From NCBI GenBank assembly GCA_028710565.1, contig JAQTTV010000015.1:1-64000 (forward strand): DNA of 64,000 nt. Direction: 5' to 3'. Shown here piece after piece: positions 28,271 to 36,937 of the stretch. This stretch comes from Gallionella sp. Its GTDB lineage: Bacteria; Pseudomonadota; Gammaproteobacteria; Burkholderiales; Gallionellaceae. The notes under the pieces are model-generated. The model worked only from the letters and a program-made list of their open reading frames with translations, was not told the origin of the DNA and searched no databases. The position numbers were made by a program, and so were the translations under genes. Positions within the stretch are counted from its first letter, which is position 1; the number at the start of each line of letters is the position of its first letter.

Positions 28271-29167
28271 ATGAATCAACAAATTATTTACACCTCCGAA
28301 CCATTGGCGGATTCAACACACAACAACACCGAGGACATTGTCGGACTGGCGACAAATTCACTGCCTGTATTGCCCCGTTGGGCACGATTGCCGATTAACC
28401 GTTGCAACCTCCCCGCCGTCTTTTTAGGTAGCCTACGCTTTCAACAACACCCCGCTCCCCTCGTTATAGACGGTGTCGCCCAATTCCATCGTGGCTTGTT
28501 TCAACTACTCGATCTAATAGAGCAACCCAGTGAACGCGCCCGTGCCTTCACCTTGCACCTGAACGCTGCATTTTATTTAGACCAACCCGAACAAGCAGGC
28601 TATTCCGCCCGTACACGACACAAACGCAACAAAGCCGACTATTTACGTATGCTGCGAGGCTGGAGTTTTGATTCAGATGGGCGCGAAGGCGCGGCACTTA
28701 AGGGTTGGGTGGAATCGCGCTTTGGGCTATTGCCCCGTTACCACGGCGCGCCTATCCGCGATTTTTCAGGCGACACCTATCGCCATTTTTTGGAAATGCG
28801 CGCCACCGCGCTATACGGCACCAATGGACTCGAAGCCCAACTGGATTTGCTCTATACCTATTGTCAATACGAACTCGCCCGCCAATACCCACAACGCACC
28901 CATTTCACGCTGTATCGCGGCACCAACCGTCTAGATGAACACGAAACCCTCGCTCAGCCCGACAAAAAATCCCGCATCGTCCTATTCAACAATCTCAATT
29001 CCTTCACCGCCAACCGTGAGCGAGCCGACGAATTCGGCGACCATATTCTCACCACCCAAGTCCCCTTAAGCAAAATTTTCTGCTACCCCGCGTTGCTGCC
29101 GAATTTGTTGCAGGGAGAGGAGGAATTTACGGTGATTGGAGGGGTGTATTTTGTGGAAGAAGGGTGA
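28271..29167 (+). CDS. draT: Dinitrogenase reductase ADP-ribosyltransferase DraT
   Basis: 298 residues. DraT transfers ADP-ribose from NAD+ to NifH Arg101 when ammonium appears or energy falls, switching nitrogenase off. The N-terminal NRCNLPAVFLGSLRFQQHP, then GRFGLLPRYH-like and HFTLYRGTNRLDEHE segments, and the LNNLNSFTANRERADEFGD stretch (residues 234-252 region) match the DraT family. It runs divergently from nifH with 110 bp between starts. No clear ribosome site precedes ATG 28271. DraG, the reversing hydrolase, is not in this window. Confidence 0.9.
   Translation: MNQQIIYTSEPLADSTHNNTEDIVGLATNSLPVLPRWARLPINRCNLPAVFLGSLRFQQHPAPLVIDGVAQFHRGLFQLLDLIEQPSERARAFTLHLNAAFYLDQPEQAGYSARTRHKRNKADYLRMLRGWSFDSDGREGAALKGWVESRFGLLPRYHGAPIRDFSGDTYRHFLEMRATALYGTNGLEAQLDLLYTYCQYELARQYPQRTHFTLYRGTNRLDEHETLAQPDKKSRIVLFNNLNSFTANRERADEFGDHILTTQVPLSKIFCYPALLPNLLQGEEEFTVIGGVYFVEEG
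28339..28354. promoter_or_regulatory. NifA-type upstream activator site inside draT
   Basis: TGT-CGGACTGGCG-ACA fits TGT-N10-ACA exactly. It lies about 97 bp upstream of the nifH -24 element, the usual distance for NifA acting with sigma-54, and falls in codons 23-28 of draT. Confidence 0.7.
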
Positions 29168-29188
29168 TGCGCTGCTTCGCAGCTTGGT

Positions 29189-29296
29189 GAAAGGTGAAAC
29201 GTGAAAGGTGTGATGGTTTGTTTCACTTTTCACTTTTCGCGTTTCACATAAAGCAATGTGCGACGGTTTGTTTCGCTTTTCACGCTAAGCGATGAT
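29189..29296. repeat. Heptad-period repeat element after draT
   Basis: Units GTGAAAG GTGAAAC, a core GGTGTGATGGTTT, then GTTTCAC TTTTCAC, followed by a second partial set around TGCGACGGTTT. Same family as 23517-23667. A CCCCTCGCCC-type palindrome follows at 29331-29370. No gene is visible between 29168 and 29455. Confidence 0.75.
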
Positions 29297-29455
29297 GGTG
29301 AAGCAATCTATATGCTGATTTGACGTAACTCCCCTCGCCCGTTTACGGGAGAGGGGTGGGGGAGAGGGGAACCCGCCTATGCGGGAATGAAAGCGAGGTT
29401 TTTGCTCTGTCGATGCGAATTCGTCGCCACTACCGTAGTGATCCAGCCATCGTAT

Positions 29456-30652
29456 CTACGCGCCGCTGAGTCCCCGTACAAATGCCGCAATCCGTTTCGC
29501 GCCTTCCACCGTTTCATCTGTGCTCGCCACCAACGCCAAGCGCACAAAGTGCTCGCCCGCATTGATGCCTTGCGACTCACGTGCCAAGTAGCTCCCTGGT
29601 AATACCGTCACGTTGTAGTCGCGGTACAGGCGTTGGGCAAATTCAGTGTCGGCAATCGGAGTTTTGATCCATAGGTAAAAGCCTGCGTCGGGCAATTCTA
29701 CGGGGAGGACGGGCTTTAAAATTTCGACGACTTGAGCAAATTTATCAGCGTACAAACGTCGGTTTTCTTCAACATGCGCTTCGTCATTCCACGCCGCGAT
29801 ACTGGCAGCTTGAATGGCAGGATTCATCGCCGAGCCATGATAAGTGCGATATAGCGCAAACTTTTCAACCAGATGCGCGTCACCCGCCACGAAGCCAGAA
29901 CGCATCCCTGGCACATTGGAGCGTTTGGACAGACTGGAGAACATCAGCAAATTTTTATAATCCGTGCGACCCAGTAACTGCGCCGCTTGCAAGCCGCCCA
30001 GCGGTTTTTCGTCAAAATAAATTTCTGAATAGCATTCGTCCGAAGCAATGACAAAGCCGTAGCGATCCGACAATTCAAACAAAGTTTGCCATTCCGACAG
30101 CGGCATCACCCGCCCTGTAGGGTTGCCAGGGGAACAAACGTAAATTAACTGGGTGCGCGCCCAAACGGATTTGGGCAGTTGTTCAAAATTTAGCGCGTAA
30201 TTGTCTTCGGGTAAATTATTCAAAAAATAAGGCGTGGCACCTGCCAAAAACGCCGCACCTTCGTAAATTTGGTAAAACGGATTGGGGCAGATCACCGCCG
30301 CTTCAGGTGTCGTGCGTTCAATCACCGTTTGCGCAAAGGCGAACAAGGCTTCACGACTGCCATTGATGGGCAGCACTTGGGTTTTGGGATCTAGCGCGGG
30401 CAAGTCATAACGGCGCGCCACCCACTCGGCAATTGCACTGCGTAATGCGTCACTGCCTGCGGTTGTGGGATAATTCGCCAATCCATCCAACCCTGCGATC
30501 AATGCCTCGCGGATAAACGCAGGGGTTGCATGTTTTGGTTCACCTATCGACAAGCGTATCGGTGTATAAGCTGGATTCGGCACCACGCCATTAAACAACG
30601 CGGCGAGTTTTTGAAAAGGATAAGGCTGAAGTCGGTTTAAATCGGGGTTCAT
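29456..30652 (-). CDS. dapC: Succinyldiaminopimelate transaminase DapC
   Basis: 398 residues from ATG 30652 (MNPDLNRLQPYPFQKL), the usual DapC opening; the longer frame to 30733 is made of heptad repeat. PLP-dependent class I/II aminotransferase of lysine and meso-diaminopimelate synthesis. RLSIGEPKH is a DapC signature, SSLSKRSNVPGMRSGF holds the PLP lysine, and CSPGNPTGRVMPLSEW the cofactor loop. Stands alone, convergent with draT. Confidence 0.92.
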   Translation of the reverse strand: MNPDLNRLQPYPFQKLAALFNGVVPNPAYTPIRLSIGEPKHATPAFIREALIAGLDGLANYPTTAGSDALRSAIAEWVARRYDLPALDPKTQVLPINGSREALFAFAQTVIERTTPEAAVICPNPFYQIYEGAAFLAGATPYFLNNLPEDNYALNFEQLPKSVWARTQLIYVCSPGNPTGRVMPLSEWQTLFELSDRYGFVIASDECYSEIYFDEKPLGGLQAAQLLGRTDYKNLLMFSSLSKRSNVPGMRSGFVAGDAHLVEKFALYRTYHGSAMNPAIQAASIAAWNDEAHVEENRRLYADKFAQVVEILKPVLPVELPDAGFYLWIKTPIADTEFAQRLYRDYNVTVLPGSYLARESQGINAGEHFVRLALVASTDETVEGAKRIAAFVRGLSGA

Positions 30653-30694
30653 AGTGGGAAATTTAAGCAAAAAATCAATGCGCATTATATAGGG

Positions 30695-30825
30695 ATGGTG
30701 AAAGGTGAAAAGTGAAATGTACCCCTCTGGCAATCAAGGAAGTGTATGGCAAGGATGATTGCCGTCATGTTTTATCCATAAACTTTTTTCCCCCACCCAT
30801 TTCACATTTCACCTTTCTCGGCTGT
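30695..30825. repeat. Heptad-period repeats between dapC and the DMT transporter
   Basis: GGTGAAAGGTGAAAAGTGAAA at about 30699-30719 and the inverted CATTTCACATTTCACC at 30802-30817 enclose the divergent intergenic region, so the two arms face each other about 85 bp apart. Confidence 0.6.
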
Positions 30826-30831
30826 TAAAAC

Positions 30832-31734
30832 ATGCAAAAATCAAAACAAATGCTGCCCATTGCAGGCATATTAAGTGGTGCGCTGGTATGGGGACTGATC
30901 TGGTATCCCTACCGTGAATTGCAATCCTTGGGCATATCGGGCAGCTTGGCGACGCTGATTACGTATGTGTTGGCAATGGTATTCGGCGTATTTTGGTTGC
31001 CCAAGGTCTGGCGTGAAATGCCAAGAGCGGGCTGGTGGTCAACTTTGCTGGTACTGAGTGCAGGTTGGGCAAACTTTGGCTATGTACTGGCAATGCTGCA
31101 TGGCGACGTGATGCGCGTTTTGCTGTTGTTTTACCTCGCCCCGCTGTGGACCATCTTGTTTTCCTATTGGATCTTAAAAGAAAAATTAAATCGTTATGGC
31201 TACCTAGTCATGGCGTTGTCGTTGAGCGGCGCAATCGTCATGCTATGGCAGCCACAACAAGGACTTCCGCTCCCCCAAAATTTATCCGAATGGTTGGGAT
31301 TGTCAGCAGGCATGGGATTCGCACTGTCTAATGTAGTCTCACTACGCGCCGCGCATCTGAGCGTCGAAGCCAAAGCCTACAGCATCTGGATCGGCACGGC
31401 ACTACTGACCGCGCCCTTGTTGTACTGGCAAGGGGGCATGGCGCAGCAATGGGCAATCATCGACCTTAGCATCGCCAGCGTGCTACTCTTATTAGGCATT
31501 ACCCTATTCGCCGTCAGCTTTGCGGTGCAATACGGCGTGACCCACCTTCCCGCCAATCGTGCGATGCTATTGTTTTTATTTGAACTGGTCGCAGCCGCCA
31601 CTGCCTCGTATTTTTTGGCAGGCGAAGCCATGGAATGGCGAGATTGGATAGGCGCATTGCTGATCGTATCCGCCAGCTTACTGTCGGGGAAGTTGTATAG
31701 CGAAGGAAACGCTGATTCCATCCATTCGTCCTGA
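30832..31734 (+). CDS. EamA/DMT-family membrane transporter
   Basis: 300 residues with about ten hydrophobic helices in two EamA halves (for example LPIAGILSGALVWGLIWYPY and LGLSAGMGFALSNVVSLRAA). Substrate unknown; the family exports amino acids or metabolites. The last residues (GNADSIHSS) and the stop codon come from a repeat that begins GGAAACGCTGATT at 31705, so the native C-terminus was probably replaced. Confidence 0.85.
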   Translation: MQKSKQMLPIAGILSGALVWGLIWYPYRELQSLGISGSLATLITYVLAMVFGVFWLPKVWREMPRAGWWSTLLVLSAGWANFGYVLAMLHGDVMRVLLLFYLAPLWTILFSYWILKEKLNRYGYLVMALSLSGAIVMLWQPQQGLPLPQNLSEWLGLSAGMGFALSNVVSLRAAHLSVEAKAYSIWIGTALLTAPLLYWQGGMAQQWAIIDLSIASVLLLLGITLFAVSFAVQYGVTHLPANRAMLLFLFELVAAATASYFLAGEAMEWRDWIGALLIVSASLLSGKLYSEGNADSIHSS

Positions 31735-31893
31735 ACCTTTTAACTCCATTCGTCCTGATAGCTTGTCGAGGCGGTTTAAATCCATTCGTCCTGAGCGTGT
31801 CGAAGGCCGTTTAAATCCGTTCGTCCTGATAGCTTGTCGAGGCGGTTTAAATCCGTTCGTCCTGAGCGTGTCGAAGGATGAATGGATTTAAAC
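31705..31893. repeat. Tandem repeat array of about five 35-bp units
   Basis: Units start CCATTCGTCCTGA or CCGTTCGTCCTGA and end GGCGGTTTAAAT. Two variants alternate (GATAGCTTGTCGAGGC and GAGCGTGTCGAAGG), giving a 71-bp dimer. The head GGAAACGCTGATT resembles the end of the element at 56740. Confidence 0.85.
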
Positions 31894-31925
31894 CACCTCC
31901 AATCGTTTGATTGCAAGCCCCACCC

Positions 31926-32348
31926 TCACGCCTCAAACCAATTTCCCACCCTTAACCCATCGTACATCACAAAATCCTGCACATTGCGCGTAGCCAAGGT
32001 AAGTTGTTGGGTAAACGCAATGGCAGCGATTTCACCATCTGGGTATGGGGTGACAATGCCTTGTTGCGAGAGCTTACCCCGCGCTTGTGCCAGCCATTCA
32101 CCCGCTGTTTTTTCGTAAGGCAAAATCACCAATCCACCTTGCTCCAGCGCGTTGAGGTAGGCGAATAGCCCCGTTTTTCGTTTGGAATCCACCATGCGCT
32201 GCACGCCGTAGTGCAGTTCATGCCAAACGGCTACTGCCGTGCAATATTGCCCATTGTATTGTTGCAAGCGGCGGAGCACATTCGGATTGGGTTGCGATTT
32301 GGTGGGTTCGGACAAGATATTGGTGTCCAGCAAATAACTCAGTCCCAT
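31926..32348 (-). CDS. PIN-domain ribonuclease toxin (VapC-like)
   Basis: 140 residues. PIN-fold acidic residues are visible in YLLDTNILSEP, AVWHELHYGV, PYPDGEIAAIA and RNVQDF. VapC toxins cut specific RNAs, often tRNAs. The start overlaps the antitoxin stop by 10 nt. Confidence 0.93.
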   Translation of the reverse strand: MGLSYLLDTNILSEPTKSQPNPNVLRRLQQYNGQYCTAVAVWHELHYGVQRMVDSKRKTGLFAYLNALEQGGLVILPYEKTAGEWLAQARGKLSQQGIVTPYPDGEIAAIAFTQQLTLATRNVQDFVMYDGLRVGNWFEA

Positions 32349-32611
32349 GCGTTTTCCCTCGCTGGGGAGCTGTCTCGCCAGCTATCCACTTCGGCATCGC
32401 TCAACTCAACATCGCCAAAATTTTCCCGCCACTGTTGCATGGCTTGAAACACGCCCACATTTGTTGCAAAGCGTTGTTGGTAGCGTTCAGCCGAAATTAA
32501 CACCGCCACCAATTTCCCATGCCGCGAAATACGGATGTCTTCACCCGCTTCAGCGGCATGAATCAGCTTAGGCAAATGATTTTTGGCTTGAGCAATCGTA
32601 CTGATTTCCAT
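32339..32611 (-). CDS. Phd/YefM-type antitoxin for the PIN toxin
   Basis: 90 residues. MEISTIAQAKNHLPKLIHAAEAGEDIRISRHGKLVAVLI is the Phd/YefM DNA-binding fold. The C-terminal tail would cover the PIN toxin. GGGAG lies 6 nt before ATG 32611. A double ATAGCTAT palindrome just upstream is a likely operator. Confidence 0.92.
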   Translation of the reverse strand: MEISTIAQAKNHLPKLIHAAEAGEDIRISRHGKLVAVLISAERYQQRFATNVGVFQAMQQWRENFGDVELSDAEVDSWRDSSPARENAWD

Positions 32612-32633
32612 TTTGCACTCCCATGGGAATATT

Positions 32634-32652
32634 ATAGCTATACAATAGCTAT
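32634..32652. promoter_or_regulatory. Probable antitoxin operator
   Basis: Two copies of the self-complementary octamer ATAGCTAT separated by ACA, so centres are one helical turn (11 bp) apart. The site lies 23 bp upstream of the antitoxin start, where TA complexes usually repress themselves. Confidence 0.6.
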
Positions 32653-32811
32653 TATTTACATTCAGTGCAATGATTTTGCATGAGTATATTTGGTGGGAAA
32701 AGTGGCGAGGGTGGAAAACTTAATCGCTAAATGCAATCAAAGCGGATTGACCAAGGAAAATAAAGCGACCATAATTCGGCATCTTAATTGGCTTTTTATT
32801 TGGAGTGACTG

Positions 32812-33099
32812 ATGGAACAATTATTGGCAACCCGCTCGGTGAGCATTACCGAACTGAAACGCAATCCCACCGCAATTATCGCGCAAGCCAGTGGCGAAGC
32901 AGTTGCAGTACTCAACCACAATCGACCTGCTGCGTATCTCATACCCGCCGACCTCTATGTACGGCAAATGGCGCAACTTGAAACGGCGAGATTACGCGAA
33001 GCGATTGCCGCTGGTCGCAACGACCCTAATCCCGCCATTCCAGCAGAGCAAATTTTTGCTGAATTAACCGCTGTGATTGAGCAAACAGCGAGGATGTAA
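32812..33099 (+). CDS. Antitoxin of a ParE/RelE-type pair (StbD/Phd-like)
   Basis: 95 residues. The opening LATRSVSITELKRNPTAIIAQASGEAVAVLNHNRPAAYLIP matches the Phd/YefM-StbD fold. Its stop overlaps the toxin start by one base (TAATG). It is divergent from the PIN pair, with about 200 bp between. Confidence 0.9.
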   Translation: MEQLLATRSVSITELKRNPTAIIAQASGEAVAVLNHNRPAAYLIPADLYVRQMAQLETARLREAIAAGRNDPNPAIPAEQIFAELTAVIEQTARM

Positions 33100-33404
33100 T
33101 GAATACCGCCGCACCCTTGCTGTTTAGCGCGTTTGCCCGCCAAGATTTGTTGGAAATAACGCGTTATATTGCAAAAGAAAATCCGCAACGAGCGCATGAT
33201 TTTGTCAGTGCGTTGCGCGCCCAATGCGCCTTGTTAGCAACGCAACCAAAATTGGGCATTGCCAGACCTGAATTAGCCCAAGCGTTGCGTAGCATCCCGT
33301 ATCAACGCTATGTTATTTTCTTTTCACCAACCGCATCGGGTGTGCTGATTGAGCGTGTGTTATATGGTGCGCGTGATCTGCCCTCACTACTGCAACGAGA
33401 ATAG
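33099..33404 (+). CDS. ParE/RelE-superfamily toxin
   Basis: 101 residues. LLFSAFARQDLLEITRYIAKENPQRA and the closing VLIERVLYGARDLPSLL are typical of ParE toxins, which poison gyrase (or, for RelE types, cut mRNA). Coupled to the upstream antitoxin. Confidence 0.92.
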   Translation: MNTAAPLLFSAFARQDLLEITRYIAKENPQRAHDFVSALRAQCALLATQPKLGIARPELAQALRSIPYQRYVIFFSPTASGVLIERVLYGARDLPSLLQRE

Positions 33405-33416
33405 ACAAAGATTATT

Positions 33417-33512
33417 GAGGTCTCGCCAGCGCATCCGACGCACTGGCTGTAACAAATGAAAGGCAAGAAAAAGGTGGATTGCCTTGCGGCGAATCCGCCT
33501 TACGGGTTTCTC
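33417..33512. repeat. GGTGGATTGCC / GGCGAATCCGCC repeat
   Basis: GGTGGATTGCCTTGCGGCG then AATCCGCCTTACGGGTTTCTC. A related palindrome lies at 37393-37472. The two copies bracket the nuclease-HerA module and the third TA pair. Confidence 0.65.
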
Positions 33513-33542
33513 AATCACATCTAATCATAGGATAAATAACTT

Positions 33543-34727
33543 ATGGCTCGCACTGCTGACTACACTATTCAGGGATTTCTTTATCAGTTCAACAAGACTC
33601 TAGTGGAACTTCTTAAGGCTCCATATGATTCGACCATAACTGTCGAGGGTATTATCGAGGATGTTGAAGTGATGACGGGGGATTCTGTTAAAGCCATCCA
33701 ATGCAAGTATCACGAATCCAATGATTCGTATTCACTAAGCGCAATCTATAAACCGTTGCTTCAAATGATGTTGAACTTTCATACACATCCGAATGCAAAT
33801 GTCGATTATGTACTGTTCGCGCATTTTCCAGATTTGGAGTCCATTAGTGTTGACAAAACAGAATTACAAAGTGTGCTTTTGACGACTAACAAGGACTTTA
33901 AAACCTACACTTCAGCACTAAAAGATGTTGTTGATTTGGATGCTTTTCTGAAGAAACTAAAGGTGGATGTCGGACCAAAGTTCGACACCCTCGTTGAAGA
34001 AGTTTGTACACTGCTAAAAGAAACGGGTATTGGTGCTGTGGAAGTTGAGACGTTGGTATATCCAAACGCGATTCACCTAATCGCAACCTTGAGCATTCAG
34101 CACGATGTTGAAAGTAGAAAAATAACAAAAAAAGAATTCCTGTCGAAACTACGCAAAATAAAAACGACTGCGATTTCACACTGGACACTTTCCTTAAAAT
34201 CGCGAAAGAAATTGCTTACTGAACGTCGCAAACAACTAAAATCTAACCTAGCAATAAATGCACGCTTGAGGTATTTCGTTCTTCATGCTGATAATTTGCA
34301 AGAATTCGAGAAGCAAGTCGTTATGTTCATCGACGACTACCTTAAGAAATATCACCATAAGCAAGCGCATTTAAAAACTCCAGTGTTTTGCATTGATGCA
34401 CCTGATGAGCAGATCAAGGATATTGAAAAGCGGCTTTATCAAAAGAGGGTCGTAGTCAACCATGGTTACATCGCTGACAACTTCGATGAAAACAGATTTT
34501 TTCGCACCCCCATGCGGCAAGGTTTAGAGCGTGAGTTCCACCTTAGTCTGTTGTCGTGGAATGCTCACAAAACCGTACTGAATAAACAAAAAAGTGATGA
34601 CCTTTTCGTGCTTGGAGCAGGCGGATGTGGGGAGATAGATATTGCAGATGTCAATCTCGAAGAACTCGCCACGGATTCTTTTGATGAAATTAAATACCTG
34701 ATAGGACTGAGTGATGTGTACGAATAA
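33543..34727 (+). CDS. Putative PD-(D/E)xK nuclease of a HerA-linked defence pair
   Basis: 394 residues. The N-terminus GFLYQFNKTLVELL followed by TVEGIIEDVEV and AIQCKYHE gives the order E35, D40, Q53-x-K55 expected of restriction-endonuclease-like folds, similar to the DUF4297 (Cap4-type) nucleases. The middle is helical and charged; the C-terminal 90 residues (FFRTPMRQGLEREFHLSLLSW) I do not recognise. It overlaps the HerA-type gene, the pairing seen in DUF4297-HerA antiphage systems. The DNA is richer in A+T than neighbouring housekeeping genes, consistent with transfer. Confidence 0.7.
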   Translation: MARTADYTIQGFLYQFNKTLVELLKAPYDSTITVEGIIEDVEVMTGDSVKAIQCKYHESNDSYSLSAIYKPLLQMMLNFHTHPNANVDYVLFAHFPDLESISVDKTELQSVLLTTNKDFKTYTSALKDVVDLDAFLKKLKVDVGPKFDTLVEEVCTLLKETGIGAVEVETLVYPNAIHLIATLSIQHDVESRKITKKEFLSKLRKIKTTAISHWTLSLKSRKKLLTERRKQLKSNLAINARLRYFVLHADNLQEFEKQVVMFIDDYLKKYHHKQAHLKTPVFCIDAPDEQIKDIEKRLYQKRVVVNHGYIADNFDENRFFRTPMRQGLEREFHLSLLSWNAHKTVLNKQKSDDLFVLGAGGCGEIDIADVNLEELATDSFDEIKYLIGLSDVYE

Positions 34728-36480
34728 AATTGGACAAGTAATTTCTTGTGCGCCAGAAGCAATCATCGTAGTGATTGATAAACTTGGTTTGTTTGAGATG
34801 CACAAAGAGAGCTTGCAGGTCGGGCGATTTTTAAAAATTGCGCAAGGTAACCATGACTTCACTATTGCCACGATACGAAACATAAAGGGTGTGATGTCCA
34901 TAGACGCGAAGGGAGAGCCGATTTGGCAATTTCAAGTGGAGTGTCAAGCAATAGGCTCGCTCATCGACGACAAGTTCGATAGGGGAAGTTTACTTTTGCC
35001 TGTCCCAACTGAACACGCTTTTGTTGCCGATAAAAATACATTAGACATGCTTTTTGCGACTGATAAGCAATACGATTTTTCGTTGGGGCAGTTGTCTATG
35101 AACAAAGATATTTGCCTAAAAATAAACGGAAATCGTTTTTTTAGTAAACACATTGCCATCGTAGGTTCAACGGGTTCAGGCAAGTCATGTACAGTTGCAC
35201 GTATTTTGCAAGATGTTGTCGGCATTGCTAACCGACAGAACGTCAACAAGGGAAAGCAAAATAACTCACACATCGTCATTTTTGACGTGCATGACGAGTA
35301 TACCGCCGCTTTCGCGCTCGAAAAAGAACATGATTTCACGCTAAACAGGCTCGATATTGACACACTTCGCCTGCCGTATTGGCTGATGAATTCCGAAGAA
35401 CTCGAAAGCATGTTTATAGAAAGCAATGAGGCAAACTCACACAATCAGGTCAGTCAATTTAAACACGCAGTAGTCCTCAACAAGGAAAAACATAATCCAT
35501 CCGTTAAAGTCACCTACGACACCCCAGTTTATTTTTCGATACAAGAGGTTCACAACTATATAGAAAATATGAATCGGGAAGTTATTGGTCGTTTGGAGGG
35601 CGAAGATAAACCAAAGTTATCAAACGGAAGCTTAGTGACGGAGCGAAAGAATCATTACTTCGAGAAAATATGTACTTTTGTTCCAACTTCCACCGCAGTT
35701 GCATCAAAAGCAACTAACGGACCGTTCCATGGTGAATTCAACAGGTTTATATCACGGCTTGAAACCAAACTCACAGACAAGCGGCTTCGCTTCATATTAA
35801 GTGCGACGAAAGAGGACGGGACTATTTTCAAGACAGAGGATTTTGAATTATTGATGAAACAGTTTCTCGGATACCTCAATAAGTCGAATGTCACTATTGT
35901 TGATTTAAGTGGCATTCCATTCGAGGTGTTAAGCATCACCGTTAGCTTGGTATCAAGACTAATTTTTGACTTCTGCTTTCATTACTCGAAGTTGCGCCAT
36001 GCCGTGGGTGAATTAAACGATGTACCTGTTATGCTGGTTTGTGAAGAGGCGCACAACTATATTCCCCGTCACAACGATGTAGCTTATCGGGCATCAAGAA
36101 AGTCGTTAGAGCGAATCGCAAAAGAAGGGCGAAAGTACGGGTTAAGTCTGATGGTTGTTAGTCAGAGACCATCGGAAGTATCCGAAACTATTTTTGCGCA
36201 GTGCAATAATTTTCTATCGCTACGACTTACAAATGATGCGGATCAAAGTTATGTGCGCCGCTTATTTCCCGATAACTCAAACGCAATCACCGAAATACTA
36301 CCCAATCTATCCCCAGGTGAGTGTGTTGTAGTTGGTGACGCTGTTCTTTTGCCTGCTGTCATTAAGATGCCATTGCCCGATCCTGAGCCTCATTCTCAGA
36401 GCGTGAAAGTCCATAAAGAATGGCAAGAGCAGTGGCGAAGCATTACCTTTTCTGATGTCGTTGATCGGTGGCGGAAGTAG
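34714..36480 (+). CDS. HerA-type hexameric ATPase of the defence pair
   Basis: 588 residues from ATG 34714 (AGGA 7 nt upstream; GTG 34711 is the next option). It has an N-terminal HAS-barrel-like region, Walker A IVGSTGSGKSC (about 149-159), Walker B VMLVCEEAHNY (E444/E445) and the HerA sensor VVSQRPSEVSETIFAQCNN. HerA ATPases form DNA-translocating rings. Overlapping the nuclease gene by 14 nt, it probably assembles with it into one complex. A specific immune role is inferred from known HerA-nuclease systems. Confidence 0.85.
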   Translation: MCTNKIGQVISCAPEAIIVVIDKLGLFEMHKESLQVGRFLKIAQGNHDFTIATIRNIKGVMSIDAKGEPIWQFQVECQAIGSLIDDKFDRGSLLLPVPTEHAFVADKNTLDMLFATDKQYDFSLGQLSMNKDICLKINGNRFFSKHIAIVGSTGSGKSCTVARILQDVVGIANRQNVNKGKQNNSHIVIFDVHDEYTAAFALEKEHDFTLNRLDIDTLRLPYWLMNSEELESMFIESNEANSHNQVSQFKHAVVLNKEKHNPSVKVTYDTPVYFSIQEVHNYIENMNREVIGRLEGEDKPKLSNGSLVTERKNHYFEKICTFVPTSTAVASKATNGPFHGEFNRFISRLETKLTDKRLRFILSATKEDGTIFKTEDFELLMKQFLGYLNKSNVTIVDLSGIPFEVLSITVSLVSRLIFDFCFHYSKLRHAVGELNDVPVMLVCEEAHNYIPRHNDVAYRASRKSLERIAKEGRKYGLSLMVVSQRPSEVSETIFAQCNNFLSLRLTNDADQSYVRRLFPDNSNAITEILPNLSPGECVVVGDAVLLPAVIKMPLPDPEPHSQSVKVHKEWQEQWRSITFSDVVDRWRK

Positions 36481-36667
36481 TCTGCGTAGAACGCAATCGT
36501 TATTGCCCCGTATGTGATTCGTTTGCAATCAACCATTCGGCGCAATGCGCTACGCTTATTGTCGCCCTACGCTGGCGTGACAAGTTTTGACCGTGCATGG
36601 AAAAATCAAAAGCGTGCGAATTTGTCGTACCTACGAAAAGCGGATTGCTTTTCAACACGAGGGAAGG

Positions 36668-36937
36668 TTATTTTTGTGCGGTGTGCAGGAGGGTGAGTAT
36701 CTGAACTTCATCATTTTTGATGCGATACACGACAATGTAATGCTTGTGCAGAACCAGTTCTTTCGTACCAAACACCCGTCCTGCTGTGCCGAGATGGTGC
36801 GACTGCAAAACATTTATCCTATCGCGTAGCTCGGTGACGAACGTTTTTGCGCGTTCGGGGCTGTCTTGGGCAATGTAATCTGCAATCTCATCAAGCCTGC
36901 CAAGTGCTCGATTCGTCCAGCGAATGCTATGCGCCAT
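36668..36937 (-). CDS. ParE/RelE-superfamily toxin (second)
   Basis: 89 residues from ATG 36937 (MAHSIRWTNRALGRLDEIADYIAQDSPERA), a typical ParE N-terminus; the end reads YIVVYRIKNDEVQILTLLHTAQ. An upstream in-frame start at 36994 would run through the antitoxin and is not used. Overlaps the antitoxin stop by 11 nt. Confidence 0.9.
   Translation of the reverse strand: MAHSIRWTNRALGRLDEIADYIAQDSPERAKTFVTELRDRINVLQSHHLGTAGRVFGTKELVLHKHYIVVYRIKNDEVQILTLLHTAQK

Noticed and set aside
29456..30733. Longer 425-residue DapC
   Set aside because: The extension reads through heptad repeats; the family opening MNPDLNRL begins at 30652.
31720..31893. Possible CRISPR array
   Set aside because: Units are contiguous or near-identical throughout, with no unique spacers and no cas genes; it is a tandem repeat.
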